From: Faucicola mancuniensis
GTDB taxonomy: Bacteria > Pseudomonadota > Gammaproteobacteria > Pseudomonadales > Moraxellaceae
Direction: 5' to 3'
Assembly: GCF_046523945.1 (NCBI RefSeq)
Contig: NZ_CP171363.1
Coordinates: 1,116,001 to 1,180,000 of the forward strand
DNA: 64,000 nt
How positions within the stretch are numbered: the first letter of the stretch is position 1; every line of letters begins with the position of its first letter. Below are positions 34,838-43,454 of the stretch, piece by piece. The position numbers and the translations under genes were made by a program. The notes under the pieces were generated by a model. It was not told where the DNA came from, ran no database searches, and worked only from the letters and a program-made list of their open reading frames with translations.

Positions 34838-36328
34838 ATGACCGAAGAGCTGTTAATCAATATCAACCCAACCGAAAGCCGAGTTGCCTTATTAGAAGAT
34901 GGGGTTTTGAGCGAAATTTATATTGAACGCCACACCAAACTTGGCACAGTGGGCAATATTTATATCGGTACGGTGGTGCGTGTGTTGCCGGGTATGCAGG
35001 CGGCGTTTGTGGATATTGGGCAGGCTCGCACCGCATTTTTGCATATTAACGATATGCAGGTGAACGTACAAAATAACCAAGTACAAGAACATTTAAACCA
35101 TACCGACAAAAATTTGATTGAAAATCAGCTTTATGAAGGACAAAAAATCCTTGTCCAAGTCATCAAAGACCCACTTGGAACAAAGGGGGCAAGGCTTACC
35201 ACCGATATTTCTCTGCCATCTCGTTATTTGGTGTATTTGCCGTTTAGCAGTAATATTGGCATTTCCCAACGCATTGACGGCGATGAGCGAGAACGGCTCA
35301 AACGTGATTTGAGCGAAATCGCTTATCAAGTCAATTTAACAGGCGGTCTGATAGCCAGAACCGCCACCGAAAACGTGCCACGCCACAAATTAGAATCCGA
35401 CATTTATTATCTATTGCAACTGTGGAAAATGGTACAGGCAAGGCGTGCCAGTTTTAACAAAAAACACCGTTCTGTCCTGATTTATCAAGAATTATCTTTG
35501 CCAATGCGGGCGATTCGGGATTTTATTGGTGAAAATACCCAACGAGTGTTGATTGATGATAAAAATATTTTTGAACAAATCGGACAATTTGCCAAAGAAT
35601 TTGTGCCGTTAATTTATCCACGTTTGCAATTGCACGAAAGTGAGCAAACATTATTTGATATTTTTAGGGTGGAAGACGACCTAAAAAATGCGTTAAATCG
35701 CCGTGTGGATTTAAAATCTGGCGGTTATCTGATTATTGACCAAACCGAAGCGATGACGACCATTGATGTCAATACAGGTTCGTTTGTTAATGGGCGTTCA
35801 CAAGAAGAAACCATTTTTAAAACCAACCTTGAAGCGACCCATGCCATCGCTCGGCAGTTGCGATTGCGGAATTTGGGCGGTATTATCATTCTTGATTTTA
35901 TTGATATGCAAGCCCAAGAACACCGTGATAAAATTTTGGCAAGCTTACAAGAACAACTGTCAAAAGACTATGCCAAAACCAATATCAGCGAAGTGTCAAA
36001 TCTTGGTTTGATTGAGATGACCCGCAAACGCACACGTGAAAGCCTGCAACAACAGCTTTGCGAGCCGTGTCCGACTTGTGGCGGTAAAGGTTTTGTTAAA
36101 ACCAGCGAAACCGTGTGTCTTGAGATTTTCAGAGAGCTGATGCGGTGTGCCAGAACCTATAACACGCCCAAAAAATTTACTGTGATTGCCAATGCAACAG
36201 TGATTGAGCTGTTACAAAGTAGTGAAGCGGATACGATTGCCGAGCTTGAATATTTGCTTGGGCGACCGATTGGGCTGGAAGTTGAGAATCGTTTTAATCA
36301 AGAACAATATCATATTTTGTTGGATTAA
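34838..36328 (+). CDS. rng: Ribonuclease G
   Basis: Endoribonuclease of the RNase E/G family that matures the 5' end of 16S rRNA. 496 residues. An S1 domain lies near 38-125 (YIGTVVRVLPGMQAAFVDIG). The DNase-like catalytic domain has TTIDVNTGSF with the metal-binding Asp, and IIILDFIDM with a second Asp. The zinc link is CPTCGGKG. It lacks the long C-terminal degradosome scaffold, which separates it from RNase E. Confidence 0.95.
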   Translation: MTEELLININPTESRVALLEDGVLSEIYIERHTKLGTVGNIYIGTVVRVLPGMQAAFVDIGQARTAFLHINDMQVNVQNNQVQEHLNHTDKNLIENQLYEGQKILVQVIKDPLGTKGARLTTDISLPSRYLVYLPFSSNIGISQRIDGDERERLKRDLSEIAYQVNLTGGLIARTATENVPRHKLESDIYYLLQLWKMVQARRASFNKKHRSVLIYQELSLPMRAIRDFIGENTQRVLIDDKNIFEQIGQFAKEFVPLIYPRLQLHESEQTLFDIFRVEDDLKNALNRRVDLKSGGYLIIDQTEAMTTIDVNTGSFVNGRSQEETIFKTNLEATHAIARQLRLRNLGGIIILDFIDMQAQEHRDKILASLQEQLSKDYAKTNISEVSNLGLIEMTRKRTRESLQQQLCEPCPTCGGKGFVKTSETVCLEIFRELMRCARTYNTPKKFTVIANATVIELLQSSEADTIAELEYLLGRPIGLEVENRFNQEQYHILLD

Positions 36329-36390
36329 TTTTTTAGAGCATATTTTAAATCTAATTAATGAAATAAACATATAAAAAACCATTAAAGCCC

Positions 36391-36418
36391 TTGCATTCAT
36401 CCAAAAAATGTGTATAAT
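36391..36418 (+). promoter_or_regulatory. Sigma-70 promoter of the S10 operon
   Basis: TTGCAT and TATAAT are separated by 16 bases. It lies about 265 bases upstream of rpsJ, leaving a long leader as in other S10 operons. Confidence 0.75.
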
Positions 36419-36526
36419 AGCTGTACTTAAAAAATTGCAGGGTGATAGTTGTGTGCCAAACATCAAACTATCAATAAAAACCCTTATACAGTCGCTCCAT
36501 TGATTGCGACACAAAACACAAAAACA

Positions 36527-36576
36527 CAGTTTCACCGCTATTGATTAATATAGCAAGTGAGACTGGAATTTTTTTT
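36527..36576 (+). promoter_or_regulatory. Attenuator-like hairpin in the S10 operon leader
   Basis: CAGTTTCAC and GTGAGACTG pair around an inner stem GCTAT / ATAGC, and the structure is followed by a run of eight T. Position and shape recall the leader hairpin at which L4 represses its own operon in E. coli. L4 control here is inference. Confidence 0.6.
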
Positions 36577-36681
36577 GTTTTAAAAAGATGCAAGTAAGTG
36601 ATTTTATTGTATAACAACATATCAACACCCAACGCATAACATTAACCCATATCTATAACCATATTTTAGGAGCTTACTGGC

Positions 36682-36993
36682 ATGGCTAACCAGAAAATCC
36701 GTATCAGACTAAAATCTTTTGACCATCGTCTGATTGACCAATCAGCTCAAGAGATTGTTGATACTGCAAAACGTACAGGTGCTCAGGTTCGTGGTCCAGT
36801 ACCGCTACCAACTCGCATTGAACGCTTTAACATCTTAACCTCACCACACGTGAACAAAGATGCCCGTGACCAATACGAAATTCGCACATTTAAACGTATG
36901 GTGGACATCGTTCAGCCAACTGACAAAACAGTGGATGCACTGATGAAGTTAGACTTGGCGGCGGGTGTTGATGTACAAATCGCATTAGGCTAA
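36682..36993 (+). CDS. rpsJ: 30S ribosomal protein S10
   Basis: 103 residues, the standard length, starting MANQKIRIRLKSFDHRLID and containing RTGAQVRGPVPLPTR. It binds the 30S head and also serves as NusE in antitermination. TAGGAGCTTACTGGC gives a good ribosome site. First gene of the S10 operon, followed by rplC after a 54-base gap. Confidence 0.98.
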   Translation: MANQKIRIRLKSFDHRLIDQSAQEIVDTAKRTGAQVRGPVPLPTRIERFNILTSPHVNKDARDQYEIRTFKRMVDIVQPTDKTVDALMKLDLAAGVDVQIALG

Positions 36994-37047
36994 CCCCATA
37001 GGGTAAAACCTATCTTGAATAACAGTAAAAATTAAGAGGTTAACAAC

Positions 37048-37686
37048 ATGGCGATCGGTTTAGTCGGAAAAAAATGCGGCATGACTCGTATCTTCACAGA
37101 AGCAGGTGTATCTATCCCTGTTACCGTTGTTGAAGTTACTGCCAACCGTATTTCTCAAATTAAAACACAAGACACAGATGGCTATCAAGCAATCCAAGTA
37201 ACCACAGGTGTTCGTCGTGATTCTCGTGTAACTGCTGCCCAAAAAGGTCATTTTGCCAAAGCTGGCGTGGCTGCGGGTCGTGGTACTTGGGAATTTCGTG
37301 TAGAAGACAGCGAACTTGAAGGTCGTGAAGCAGGTAATGAAATCCTTGCTGATTTATTCCAAGTTGGTCAAATCGTTGACGTAACTGGAACAAGCAAAGG
37401 TAAAGGTTTCCAAGGTGGCGTAAAACGTCATAACTTCCGTACCCAAGACGCAACGCATGGTAACTCAGTTTCTCACCGTGTACTAGGTTCTACAGGTCAA
37501 AACCAAACACCAGGTAAAGTCTTTAAAGGCAAAAAAATGCCAGGTCAAATGGGTAACAAACGTGTAACCGTACAAGGCTTAGAAGTGATTTCAGTTGACG
37601 CTGAAAAAGGTATCCTAGTTATCAAGGGTGCAATTCCGGGTGCCAACGGTGGCGATGTGATTGTACGCCCATCAGTTAAAGCTTAA
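37048..37686 (+). CDS. rplC: 50S ribosomal protein L3
   Basis: 212 residues, starting MAIGLVGKKCGMTRIFTEAG. The central extension that reaches the peptidyl-transferase centre is visible as GGVKRHNFRTQDATHGNS. The Gln of QNQTPGKVFKGKKMPGQMG is the usual PrmB methylation region. It lies in the standard S10 operon order and is followed by rplD after 14 bases. Confidence 0.98.
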   Translation: MAIGLVGKKCGMTRIFTEAGVSIPVTVVEVTANRISQIKTQDTDGYQAIQVTTGVRRDSRVTAAQKGHFAKAGVAAGRGTWEFRVEDSELEGREAGNEILADLFQVGQIVDVTGTSKGKGFQGGVKRHNFRTQDATHGNSVSHRVLGSTGQNQTPGKVFKGKKMPGQMGNKRVTVQGLEVISVDAEKGILVIKGAIPGANGGDVIVRPSVKA

Positions 37687-37700
37687 TCAAGGGGATTAAC

Positions 37701-38303
37701 GTGAATCTAAATACAGTATCAGGTTCGGCGGTTGAGCTATCAGACGTAGCATTTGGTCGTGAATTTAACGAAGCCCTAGTGCACCAAGTCGTTACCGCAT
37801 ATTTAGCAGGTGGTCGTCAAGGTAGCCGTGCTCAAAAAACTCGTGGCGAAGTATCTGGCGGTGGTAAAAAACCATGGCGTCAAAAAGGTACAGGTCGCGC
37901 CCGTGCAGGCTCAATCCGTAGCCCAATTTGGATCGGTGGTGGTCGTGCATTTGCTGCTAAACCACAAGATTGGTCACAAAAAGTGAACCGCAAAATGTAT
38001 CGTGGTGCAATGCAATGTATCCTAGCAGAATTGGTACGTCAAGAGCGTCTAGTTTTGGTAGATGATATCAAAGTATCAGCACCAAAAACCAAAGAATTAA
38101 TCGGCAAGCTAGCAGAATTAAACGCACCAAAAGCGTTAATCGTAACCAACGAAGTAGATGAAAATCTATATCTAGCTGCTCGCAATATTCCACACGTCAA
38201 TGTACTAGGTAGCACTGAGATTGACCCAGTCAGCCTAATTGCATTTGACAAAGTCATCATGTCTGTCGCAGCTGCCAAAGAAATTGAGGGAGTGTTAGCA
38301 TGA
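37701..38303 (+). CDS. rplD: 50S ribosomal protein L4
   Basis: 200 residues, starting at a GTG codon with AAGGGGATTAAC upstream. The tunnel-lining loop is seen as KKPWRQKGTGRARAGSIRSP. In E. coli L4 also represses its own operon by binding the leader; the leader hairpin here suggests the same. It overlaps rplW by four bases (GCATGA), implying coupled translation. Confidence 0.97.
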   Translation: MNLNTVSGSAVELSDVAFGREFNEALVHQVVTAYLAGGRQGSRAQKTRGEVSGGGKKPWRQKGTGRARAGSIRSPIWIGGGRAFAAKPQDWSQKVNRKMYRGAMQCILAELVRQERLVLVDDIKVSAPKTKELIGKLAELNAPKALIVTNEVDENLYLAARNIPHVNVLGSTEIDPVSLIAFDKVIMSVAAAKEIEGVLA

Positions 38304-38623
38304 ATAACGCAAGACTGTATCAGGTACTAAAAGCACCTGTATTTTCAGAAAAATCTCAAATCTTGGGCGATACACTTGGTGTGCAAGTTTTCAAAGTTGA
38401 CACCAATGCGACTAAAAAAGAGATTAAAAAAGCAGTAGAATTAATGTTTGACGGTGTTGAAGTAGTCAAAGTCAATACCCTAAACGTTAAAGGTAAGACA
38501 AAGCGATTTGGTCGCACGGTAGGTCGTCGTCAAGACTACAAAAAAGCCTATGTGACCTTAAAAGCTGGTCAAGATGTTCAAGTAGCAGAAGTAGCGGAAA
38601 CCGCTGCGGCTGATAACGAATAA
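38300..38623 (+). CDS. rplW: 50S ribosomal protein L23
   Basis: 107 residues, starting MNNARLYQVLKAPVFSEKS. It sits at the tunnel exit, where trigger factor and SRP dock. The conserved KVNTLNVKGKTKRFGRTVGR loop is present. The Ala/Glu-rich tail after YVTLKAGQDV is longer than in E. coli L23 (100 residues). Confidence 0.97.
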   Translation: MNNARLYQVLKAPVFSEKSQILGDTLGVQVFKVDTNATKKEIKKAVELMFDGVEVVKVNTLNVKGKTKRFGRTVGRRQDYKKAYVTLKAGQDVQVAEVAETAAADNE

Positions 38624-38635
38624 GGATAATTTACA

Positions 38636-39466
38636 ATGCCTATCGTAAAAGCAAAACCGACATCACCAGGTCGCCGATTTGTCGAGAAAGTGGTGCATCC
38701 ACACCTTCATAAAGGTCGTCCTTATGCAGCATTAGTAGAGTCAAAAGGTAAAACTGGTGGTCGTAACAACAACGGTCGTATTACCACTCGCCACATTGGT
38801 GGTGGTCATAAACAACACTATCGTTTGGTTGATTTTAAACGTAACAAAGACAATATTTCAGCCGTAGTAGAGCGTATTGAGTATGATCCAAATCGTACTG
38901 CCCATATTGCCCTATTAAAATATGCGGATGGTGAGCGTCGTTACATCATTGCACCAAAAAAACTACAACAAGGCGATACTGTGATTTCAGGTGAAACTGC
39001 ACCAATTCGTCCAGGTAATTGCTTACCACTGCGTAGTATTCCAATTGGTACAATTATTCACAACATTGAACTAAAAATTGGCAAAGGCGCACAAATTGCT
39101 CGTTCAGCAGGTGCAGCTGTTCAATTATTAGGTCGTGATGGTATTTACGCAATCGTACGTTTACGTTCAGGCGAAACTCGCCGTATCCATGTAAACTGCC
39201 GTGCGGTGATTGGTGAAGTATCAAATACTGAAAACAACCTTAAATCACTTGGTAAAGCAGGTGCAAACCGTTGGCGTGGTGTTCGTCCTACCGTTCGTGG
39301 TACTGCGATGAACCCAATTGACCACCCACACGGTGGTGGTGAAGGTCGTAACTTCGGTAAACACCCAACCAGCCCATGGGGTCAAAAGGCTAAAGGTCTT
39401 AAAACACGTTCTAACAAACGTACTGACAACATGATTATCCGCCGTCGTCGCGTCAATAAGAAATAA
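38636..39466 (+). CDS. rplB: 50S ribosomal protein L2
   Basis: 276 residues, starting MPIVKAKPTSPGRRFVEKV. L2 helps join the subunits and supports peptidyl transfer. The functionally important His is in MNPIDHPHGGGEGR, close to the C-terminus. Arg/Lys/Gly-rich composition is as expected. Confidence 0.98.
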   Translation: MPIVKAKPTSPGRRFVEKVVHPHLHKGRPYAALVESKGKTGGRNNNGRITTRHIGGGHKQHYRLVDFKRNKDNISAVVERIEYDPNRTAHIALLKYADGERRYIIAPKKLQQGDTVISGETAPIRPGNCLPLRSIPIGTIIHNIELKIGKGAQIARSAGAAVQLLGRDGIYAIVRLRSGETRRIHVNCRAVIGEVSNTENNLKSLGKAGANRWRGVRPTVRGTAMNPIDHPHGGGEGRNFGKHPTSPWGQKAKGLKTRSNKRTDNMIIRRRRVNKK

Positions 39467-39477
39467 GGAATAATTTC

Positions 39478-39753
39478 ATGCCTCGTTCATTGAAAAAAGG
39501 TCCATTCATCGATGCGCACTTATTTGCCAAAGTTGAACAAGCGTTAGAAACTAACTCACGCAAACCAATCAAAACTTGGTCACGTCGCTCAATGATTCTT
39601 CCACAAATGGTCGGCTTAACTATTTCTGTTCATAACGGTCGTACACACGTGCCTGTTATTGTAAACGAACAAATGGTAGGTCATAAACTTGGTGAATTTG
39701 CCCCAACCCGTACATATCGTGGTCATGGCATTGACAAGAAAGCAAAAAAATAA
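39478..39753 (+). CDS. rpsS: 30S ribosomal protein S19
   Basis: 91 residues, starting MPRSLKKGPFIDAHLFAKVE and containing GHKLGEFAPTRTYRGHG. It lies in the 30S head near the A-site finger contact. TAAGGAATAATTTC precedes the ATG. rplV begins 10 bases after the stop. Confidence 0.98.
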   Translation: MPRSLKKGPFIDAHLFAKVEQALETNSRKPIKTWSRRSMILPQMVGLTISVHNGRTHVPVIVNEQMVGHKLGEFAPTRTYRGHGIDKKAKK

Positions 39754-39763
39754 GGTGCTAACT

Positions 39764-40093
39764 ATGGAAGTAACTGCAAAATTACGCGGTGCCGCCATTT
39801 CGGCACAAAAAGTACGTTTGGTTGCGGATGAAATCCGTGGAAAAGACATCGAACGTGCCCTAGACATTTTGACATTTAGCAACAAAAAAGCCGCTAAATT
39901 GGTAAAAAAATGCCTAGAATCAGCAATCGCAAATGCTGAACATAATAACGGTTTAGATATTGATACCTTGCGTGTTTCTACTATTTATGTTGATGAAGGC
40001 ATCACGTTAAAACGTATCATGCCACGTGCCAAAGGACGTGCTGACCGTATCAGCAAACGTACTTGCCACATCACAGTTAAAGTAGGGGTATAA
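39764..40093 (+). CDS. rplV: 50S ribosomal protein L22
   Basis: 109 residues, starting MEVTAKLRGAAISAQKVRLV. The start is fixed by TAAGGTGCTAACT before ATG 39764; the in-frame upstream region overlaps rpsS and is not conserved. The beta-hairpin that lines the exit tunnel is seen as KRIMPRAKGRADRISKRT, with no visible insertion or deletion of the macrolide-resistance type. Confidence 0.97.
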   Translation: MEVTAKLRGAAISAQKVRLVADEIRGKDIERALDILTFSNKKAAKLVKKCLESAIANAEHNNGLDIDTLRVSTIYVDEGITLKRIMPRAKGRADRISKRTCHITVKVGV

Positions 40094-40094
40094 C

Positions 40095-40868
40095 ATGGGA
40101 CAAAAAGTTCATCCAATTGGTATTCGTCTAGGCGTTATTCGTAAAGCTAACGCTAACTGGTACGCAGAGCCAAAAAAATACTCTGAATACTTAATCAATG
40201 ATTTACAAGTGCGTAAATTTATTGAGAAAAAATTAAACAGCCGTGATACAGGTAAAGAAAAAGCTGTGAACGCAATGATTAGCAACATCAACATTGAACG
40301 TTCAAGCGGTACTGCGAAAGTAACCATTTCAACAGCTCGTCCGGGTGTTATCATTGGCAAAAGTGGTGCAGACATTGAATCTTTACAAAAAGATTTAACC
40401 AAAATCATGGGCGTGCCAGCACAAGTTAGCATTGAAGAAATTACTCAACCTGACTTAGATGCTCGTTTAGTTGCAGAAGGTATTGCCTCACAACTTGAAC
40501 GTCGCGTGATGTTCCGTCGTGCTATGAAACGTGCTGTACAAAATAGCATGAAAGCAGGTGCAGAAGGTATCAAAGTAGAACTTTCAGGTCGTCTAGGCGG
40601 TGCAGAAATTGCTCGCTCAGAATGGTACCGTGAAGGTCGTGTGCCACTACATACTTTGCGTGCTGATATTGACTATTCAAACGTACGCGCAGAAACCACT
40701 TACGGTACAATCGGTGTTAAAGTGTGGATTTTCCGTGGTGAAATTCTTGACGGTATGAACCGCATTTATAATCCTGTAAAAGAAGAAAAGCAACCACGTG
40801 GACAAAAACAACGTCGCACTCGTAGCGACCGCCCACGTAGTGAGCGTCCAGCTAAAGACAGAGGTTAA
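40095..40868 (+). CDS. rpsC: 30S ribosomal protein S3
   Basis: 257 residues, starting MGQKVHPIGIRLGVIRKAN. The KH domain has GVIIGKSGADIESLQ, and the mRNA-entry helicase region has ERRVMFRRAMKRAVQNSMKA. The C-terminal tail is Arg/Pro-rich and about 25 residues longer than in E. coli. It begins one base after the rplV stop. Confidence 0.98.
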   Translation: MGQKVHPIGIRLGVIRKANANWYAEPKKYSEYLINDLQVRKFIEKKLNSRDTGKEKAVNAMISNINIERSSGTAKVTISTARPGVIIGKSGADIESLQKDLTKIMGVPAQVSIEEITQPDLDARLVAEGIASQLERRVMFRRAMKRAVQNSMKAGAEGIKVELSGRLGGAEIARSEWYREGRVPLHTLRADIDYSNVRAETTYGTIGVKVWIFRGEILDGMNRIYNPVKEEKQPRGQKQRRTRSDRPRSERPAKDRG

Positions 40869-40871
40869 GAT

Positions 40872-41285
40872 ATGTTACAACCAAAACGTACCAAGTTTCG
40901 TAAAGTACATAAAGGACGTAATACGGGGTTAGCTCACCGTGGTAGTAGCGTATCTTTTGGTACAATCGGACTTAAATCAATTGAGCGTGGTCGTATGACT
41001 GCTCGCCAAATCGAAGCTGCTCGTCGTACGATTTCTCGTCGTATCAAACGTGGTGGTAAAATTTGGATTCGTGTATTCCCAGACAAACCAATTACCGAAA
41101 AACCATTAGAAGTTCGTATGGGTAAAGGTAAAGGTCCTGTAGAATACTGGGTCTGCGAAATTAAACCAGGCAAAATGCTATATGAAATCGAAGGTGTTTC
41201 AGATGAGCTAGCAACTGAAGCTTTCAAGCTTGCTGCTGCAAAATTGCCTTTCAAAACTACTATTGTTAAACGGACGATAATGTAA
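40872..41285 (+). CDS. rplP: 50S ribosomal protein L16
   Basis: 137 residues, starting MLQPKRTKFRKVHKGRNTG. It contacts the A-site tRNA elbow. GRMTARQIEAARRTISR and the R/K-rich IRVFPDKPITEKPLEVRMG are conserved. The Arg hydroxylated by the YcfD-type oxygenase would lie in VRMGKGKG. Its last base overlaps the first base of rpmC. Confidence 0.98.
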   Translation: MLQPKRTKFRKVHKGRNTGLAHRGSSVSFGTIGLKSIERGRMTARQIEAARRTISRRIKRGGKIWIRVFPDKPITEKPLEVRMGKGKGPVEYWVCEIKPGKMLYEIEGVSDELATEAFKLAAAKLPFKTTIVKRTIM

Positions 41286-41476
41286 TGAAGATCAGTGAAT
41301 TACGTGAAAAATCAGTAGAAGAACTGACCCAATTACTAGATGAAAAGCAAGTTGAAGCGTTTCGTCTTCGTATGGCAAAAGCTACTGGTCAATTAGGCAA
41401 TACCCATGAAATCAAAGGTAACCGTCGCACAATTGCTCAAATTAAGACGCTTATTACTGAAAAACAAGGGGCCTAA
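41285..41476 (+). CDS. rpmC: 50S ribosomal protein L29
   Basis: 63 residues of two-helix coiled shape, starting MKISELREKSVEELTQLLDE and containing LRMAKATGQLGNTHEIKGNR. It sits at the tunnel exit next to L23. The ATG overlaps the rplP stop (TAATG), indicating coupling. Confidence 0.97.
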   Translation: MKISELREKSVEELTQLLDEKQVEAFRLRMAKATGQLGNTHEIKGNRRTIAQIKTLITEKQGA

Positions 41477-41478
41477 TC

Positions 41479-41751
41479 ATGAGTGAACAAAACACCAACC
41501 AAGAAATTGGCACAGTAACTGGTAAAGTTATTAGTGACAAAATGGACAAAACCATCACAGTATTGGTAGAACGTCGTATTCGCCATGCCAAATATGGCAA
41601 AATGATTCGTCGTTCAACAAAACTTCATGCACATGATGAAGACAATACTTGTGGCATTGGTGATATTGTCCGCATTAAACAATCTCGCCCACTATCAAAG
41701 ACCAAAACTTGGGCATTAGTGGAAATTGTTGAAAAAGCGGTTAATATCTAA
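41479..41751 (+). CDS. rpsQ: 30S ribosomal protein S17
   Basis: 90 residues with an OB fold, containing GKVISDKMDKTITVLVERRI and VRIKQSRPLSKTKTWALVEI. A primary 16S rRNA binder. Last gene of the S10 operon. About 120 bases with a promoter separate it from rplN. Confidence 0.97.
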   Translation: MSEQNTNQEIGTVTGKVISDKMDKTITVLVERRIRHAKYGKMIRRSTKLHAHDEDNTCGIGDIVRIKQSRPLSKTKTWALVEIVEKAVNI

Positions 41752-41776
41752 ATTAACTAAAAATAATTAGTAATAA

Positions 41777-41805
41777 TTGCAAAGCAAGTCAAATACTGCT
41801 ACAAT
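41777..41805 (+). promoter_or_regulatory. Internal promoter before the spc operon
   Basis: TTGCAA and TACAAT with exactly 17 bases between them, 64 bases upstream of rplN. A small hairpin GGCAAGA / TTTTGCC lies in the leader (about 41833-41850). This would let the spc genes be transcribed apart from the S10 operon. Confidence 0.65.
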
Positions 41806-41868
41806 ATGTCACTTTTAAAAATGGCTAATTGTGGCAAGACTTGTTTTGCCAATTTATGGAGTAACGCG

Positions 41869-42237
41869 ATGATTCAGACTGAAACAATGCTGGAAGTTGC
41901 AGACAACAGTGGTGCAAAACGAGTAATGTGCATTAAAGTGCTAGGTGGTTCTCATCGTCGTTATGCATCCGTAGGCGACATCATTAAAGTGACTGTGAAA
42001 GAAGCAATTCCTCGTGGTCGTGTTAAAAAAGGTGATGTAATGAACGCGGTAGTCGTACGCACTAAATTTGGTGTACGTCGCCCAGACGGTTCAGTACTAC
42101 GTTTTGATGATAATGCAGCCGTGTTGTTGAACAACAACAAAGCGCCGATTGCAACACGTATTTTTGGACCAGTAACCCGCGAACTACGTGGCGAACAATT
42201 TATGAAAATTGTTTCATTAGCCCCAGAAGTATTGTGA
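41869..42237 (+). CDS. rplN: 50S ribosomal protein L14
   Basis: 122 residues, starting MIQTETMLEVADNSGAKRVM. The start is fixed at 41869 by GGAGTAACGCG upstream and by the conserved N-terminus; the in-frame upstream ATG lies in the leader. The C-terminal FGPVTRELRGEQFMKIVSLA is conserved. First gene of the spc operon. Confidence 0.98.
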   Translation: MIQTETMLEVADNSGAKRVMCIKVLGGSHRRYASVGDIIKVTVKEAIPRGRVKKGDVMNAVVVRTKFGVRRPDGSVLRFDDNAAVLLNNNKAPIATRIFGPVTRELRGEQFMKIVSLAPEVL

Positions 42238-42245
42238 GGTAAACA

Positions 42246-42560
42246 ATGGCTAAATTACGCAAAGGCGACCAAGTGATTGTAATTGCTGGCAAAGATAAAG
42301 GCAAGCAAGGTATAATTCTAGCAGTAAAAGAAGACCGTGTAAAAGTTGAAGGTATCAATATTGTTAAAAAACACCAAAAACCAAATCAAATGACTGGTAA
42401 AGAAGGTGGCATTATTGAGCAAGAAGCATTTTTACATATTTCAAATGTTGCAATTTTTAATGCAACAACCCAAAAGGCAGATCGTATTTCTTACCAAGTG
42501 AATGATGGCAAAAAACAACGTGTTTATCGCTCATCTGGTGAAGTAGTGGCGACTGCATAA
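42246..42560 (+). CDS. rplX: 50S ribosomal protein L24
   Basis: 104 residues, starting MAKLRKGDQVIVIAGKDKGK, a KOW motif, followed by VEGINIVKKHQKPN. One of the first proteins to bind 23S rRNA during assembly. GAGGTAAACA precedes the ATG. Confidence 0.98.
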   Translation: MAKLRKGDQVIVIAGKDKGKQGIILAVKEDRVKVEGINIVKKHQKPNQMTGKEGGIIEQEAFLHISNVAIFNATTQKADRISYQVNDGKKQRVYRSSGEVVATA

Positions 42561-42579
42561 CCATCTGAGGGTATTGGTA

Positions 42580-43119
42580 ATGGCAAGACTTAAAACACAA
42601 TATAACGAAGAGCTTAAGCAAAAGTTGCAACAAGAGCTTGGCTTAACTAACGTTATGGAAATCCCAAAAATCACCAAAATCACTTTAAACATGGGTGTTG
42701 GTGCAGCAGCTCAAGACAAAAAAGTACTTGAAGGTGCATTGGCTGATATGACTGCAATCGCAGGTCAAAAACCAGTCGTAACTAAAGCTCGCAAATCAGT
42801 TGCAGGCTTTAAAATTCGTGAAGAATGGCCAATCGGTTGTAAAGTTACACTTCGTGGCGAACAAATGTACGAATTCTTAGACCGTCTTATTGCAATTGCA
42901 ATTCCACGTATTCGTGACTTCCGTGGTTTTTCAGACAAAGCATTTGACGGACGTGGTAACTATTCACTAGGTATCAAAGAACAAATCGTTTTCCCAGAAG
43001 TTGATTTTGATAAAATTGACCGTCTTCGTGGTTTAGATATCACCATTACCACTACTGCAAAAACTGATGAACAAGGTCGTGCGTTGCTTAAAGCATTCGG
43101 CTTTCCGTTTAAAGGCTAA
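42580..43119 (+). CDS. rplE: 50S ribosomal protein L5
   Basis: 179 residues, starting MARLKTQYNEELKQKLQQEL at ATG 42580, with GAGGG 10 bases upstream. The in-frame TTG two codons earlier is less likely. It binds 5S rRNA and contacts P-site tRNA. RKSVAGFKIREEWPIGCKVT and FDGRGNYSLGIKEQIVFPE are conserved. Confidence 0.97.
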   Translation: MARLKTQYNEELKQKLQQELGLTNVMEIPKITKITLNMGVGAAAQDKKVLEGALADMTAIAGQKPVVTKARKSVAGFKIREEWPIGCKVTLRGEQMYEFLDRLIAIAIPRIRDFRGFSDKAFDGRGNYSLGIKEQIVFPEVDFDKIDRLRGLDITITTTAKTDEQGRALLKAFGFPFKG

Positions 43120-43137
43120 TAGCAAGGATTAAGGCAA

Positions 43138-43443
43138 ATGGCAAAGAAAAGTATGATTAATCGCGAATTAAAACGCGAAGCGACCGTTGCTAAATATGCT
43201 GAAAAGCGTGCTAAGCTTAAAGCAATTATTAGCGACATTAATGCAACTGATGAAGAAAAACTAGATGCAATGCTTGCTCTACAAGCATTACCTCGTAATG
43301 CTTCGCCAGTTCGTTTACGTAACCGTTGTGCATTGACAGGTCGTCCACATGGTTATTTCCGCAAATTTGGTCTTTCACGTAACATGATTCGTGAAAAAGT
43401 AATGCAAGGTGATGTACCTGGCGTTCGCAAAGCAAGTTGGTAA
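43138..43443 (+). CDS. rpsN: 30S ribosomal protein S14
   Basis: 101 residues, starting MAKKSMINRELKREATVAKY. This is the long, zinc-free form: the CxxC pairs of the short form are absent, and RNRCALTGRPHGYFRKFGLS is as in E. coli. AAGGATTAAGGCAA lies upstream. Confidence 0.97.
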   Translation: MAKKSMINRELKREATVAKYAEKRAKLKAIISDINATDEEKLDAMLALQALPRNASPVRLRNRCALTGRPHGYFRKFGLSRNMIREKVMQGDVPGVRKASW

Positions 43444-43454
43444 GGGGATAAACT

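Noticed and set aside
41806..41868. N-terminal extension of L14 by 21 residues
   Set aside because: It lies in the promoter leader and is not part of the conserved protein; the ribosome site favours 41869.
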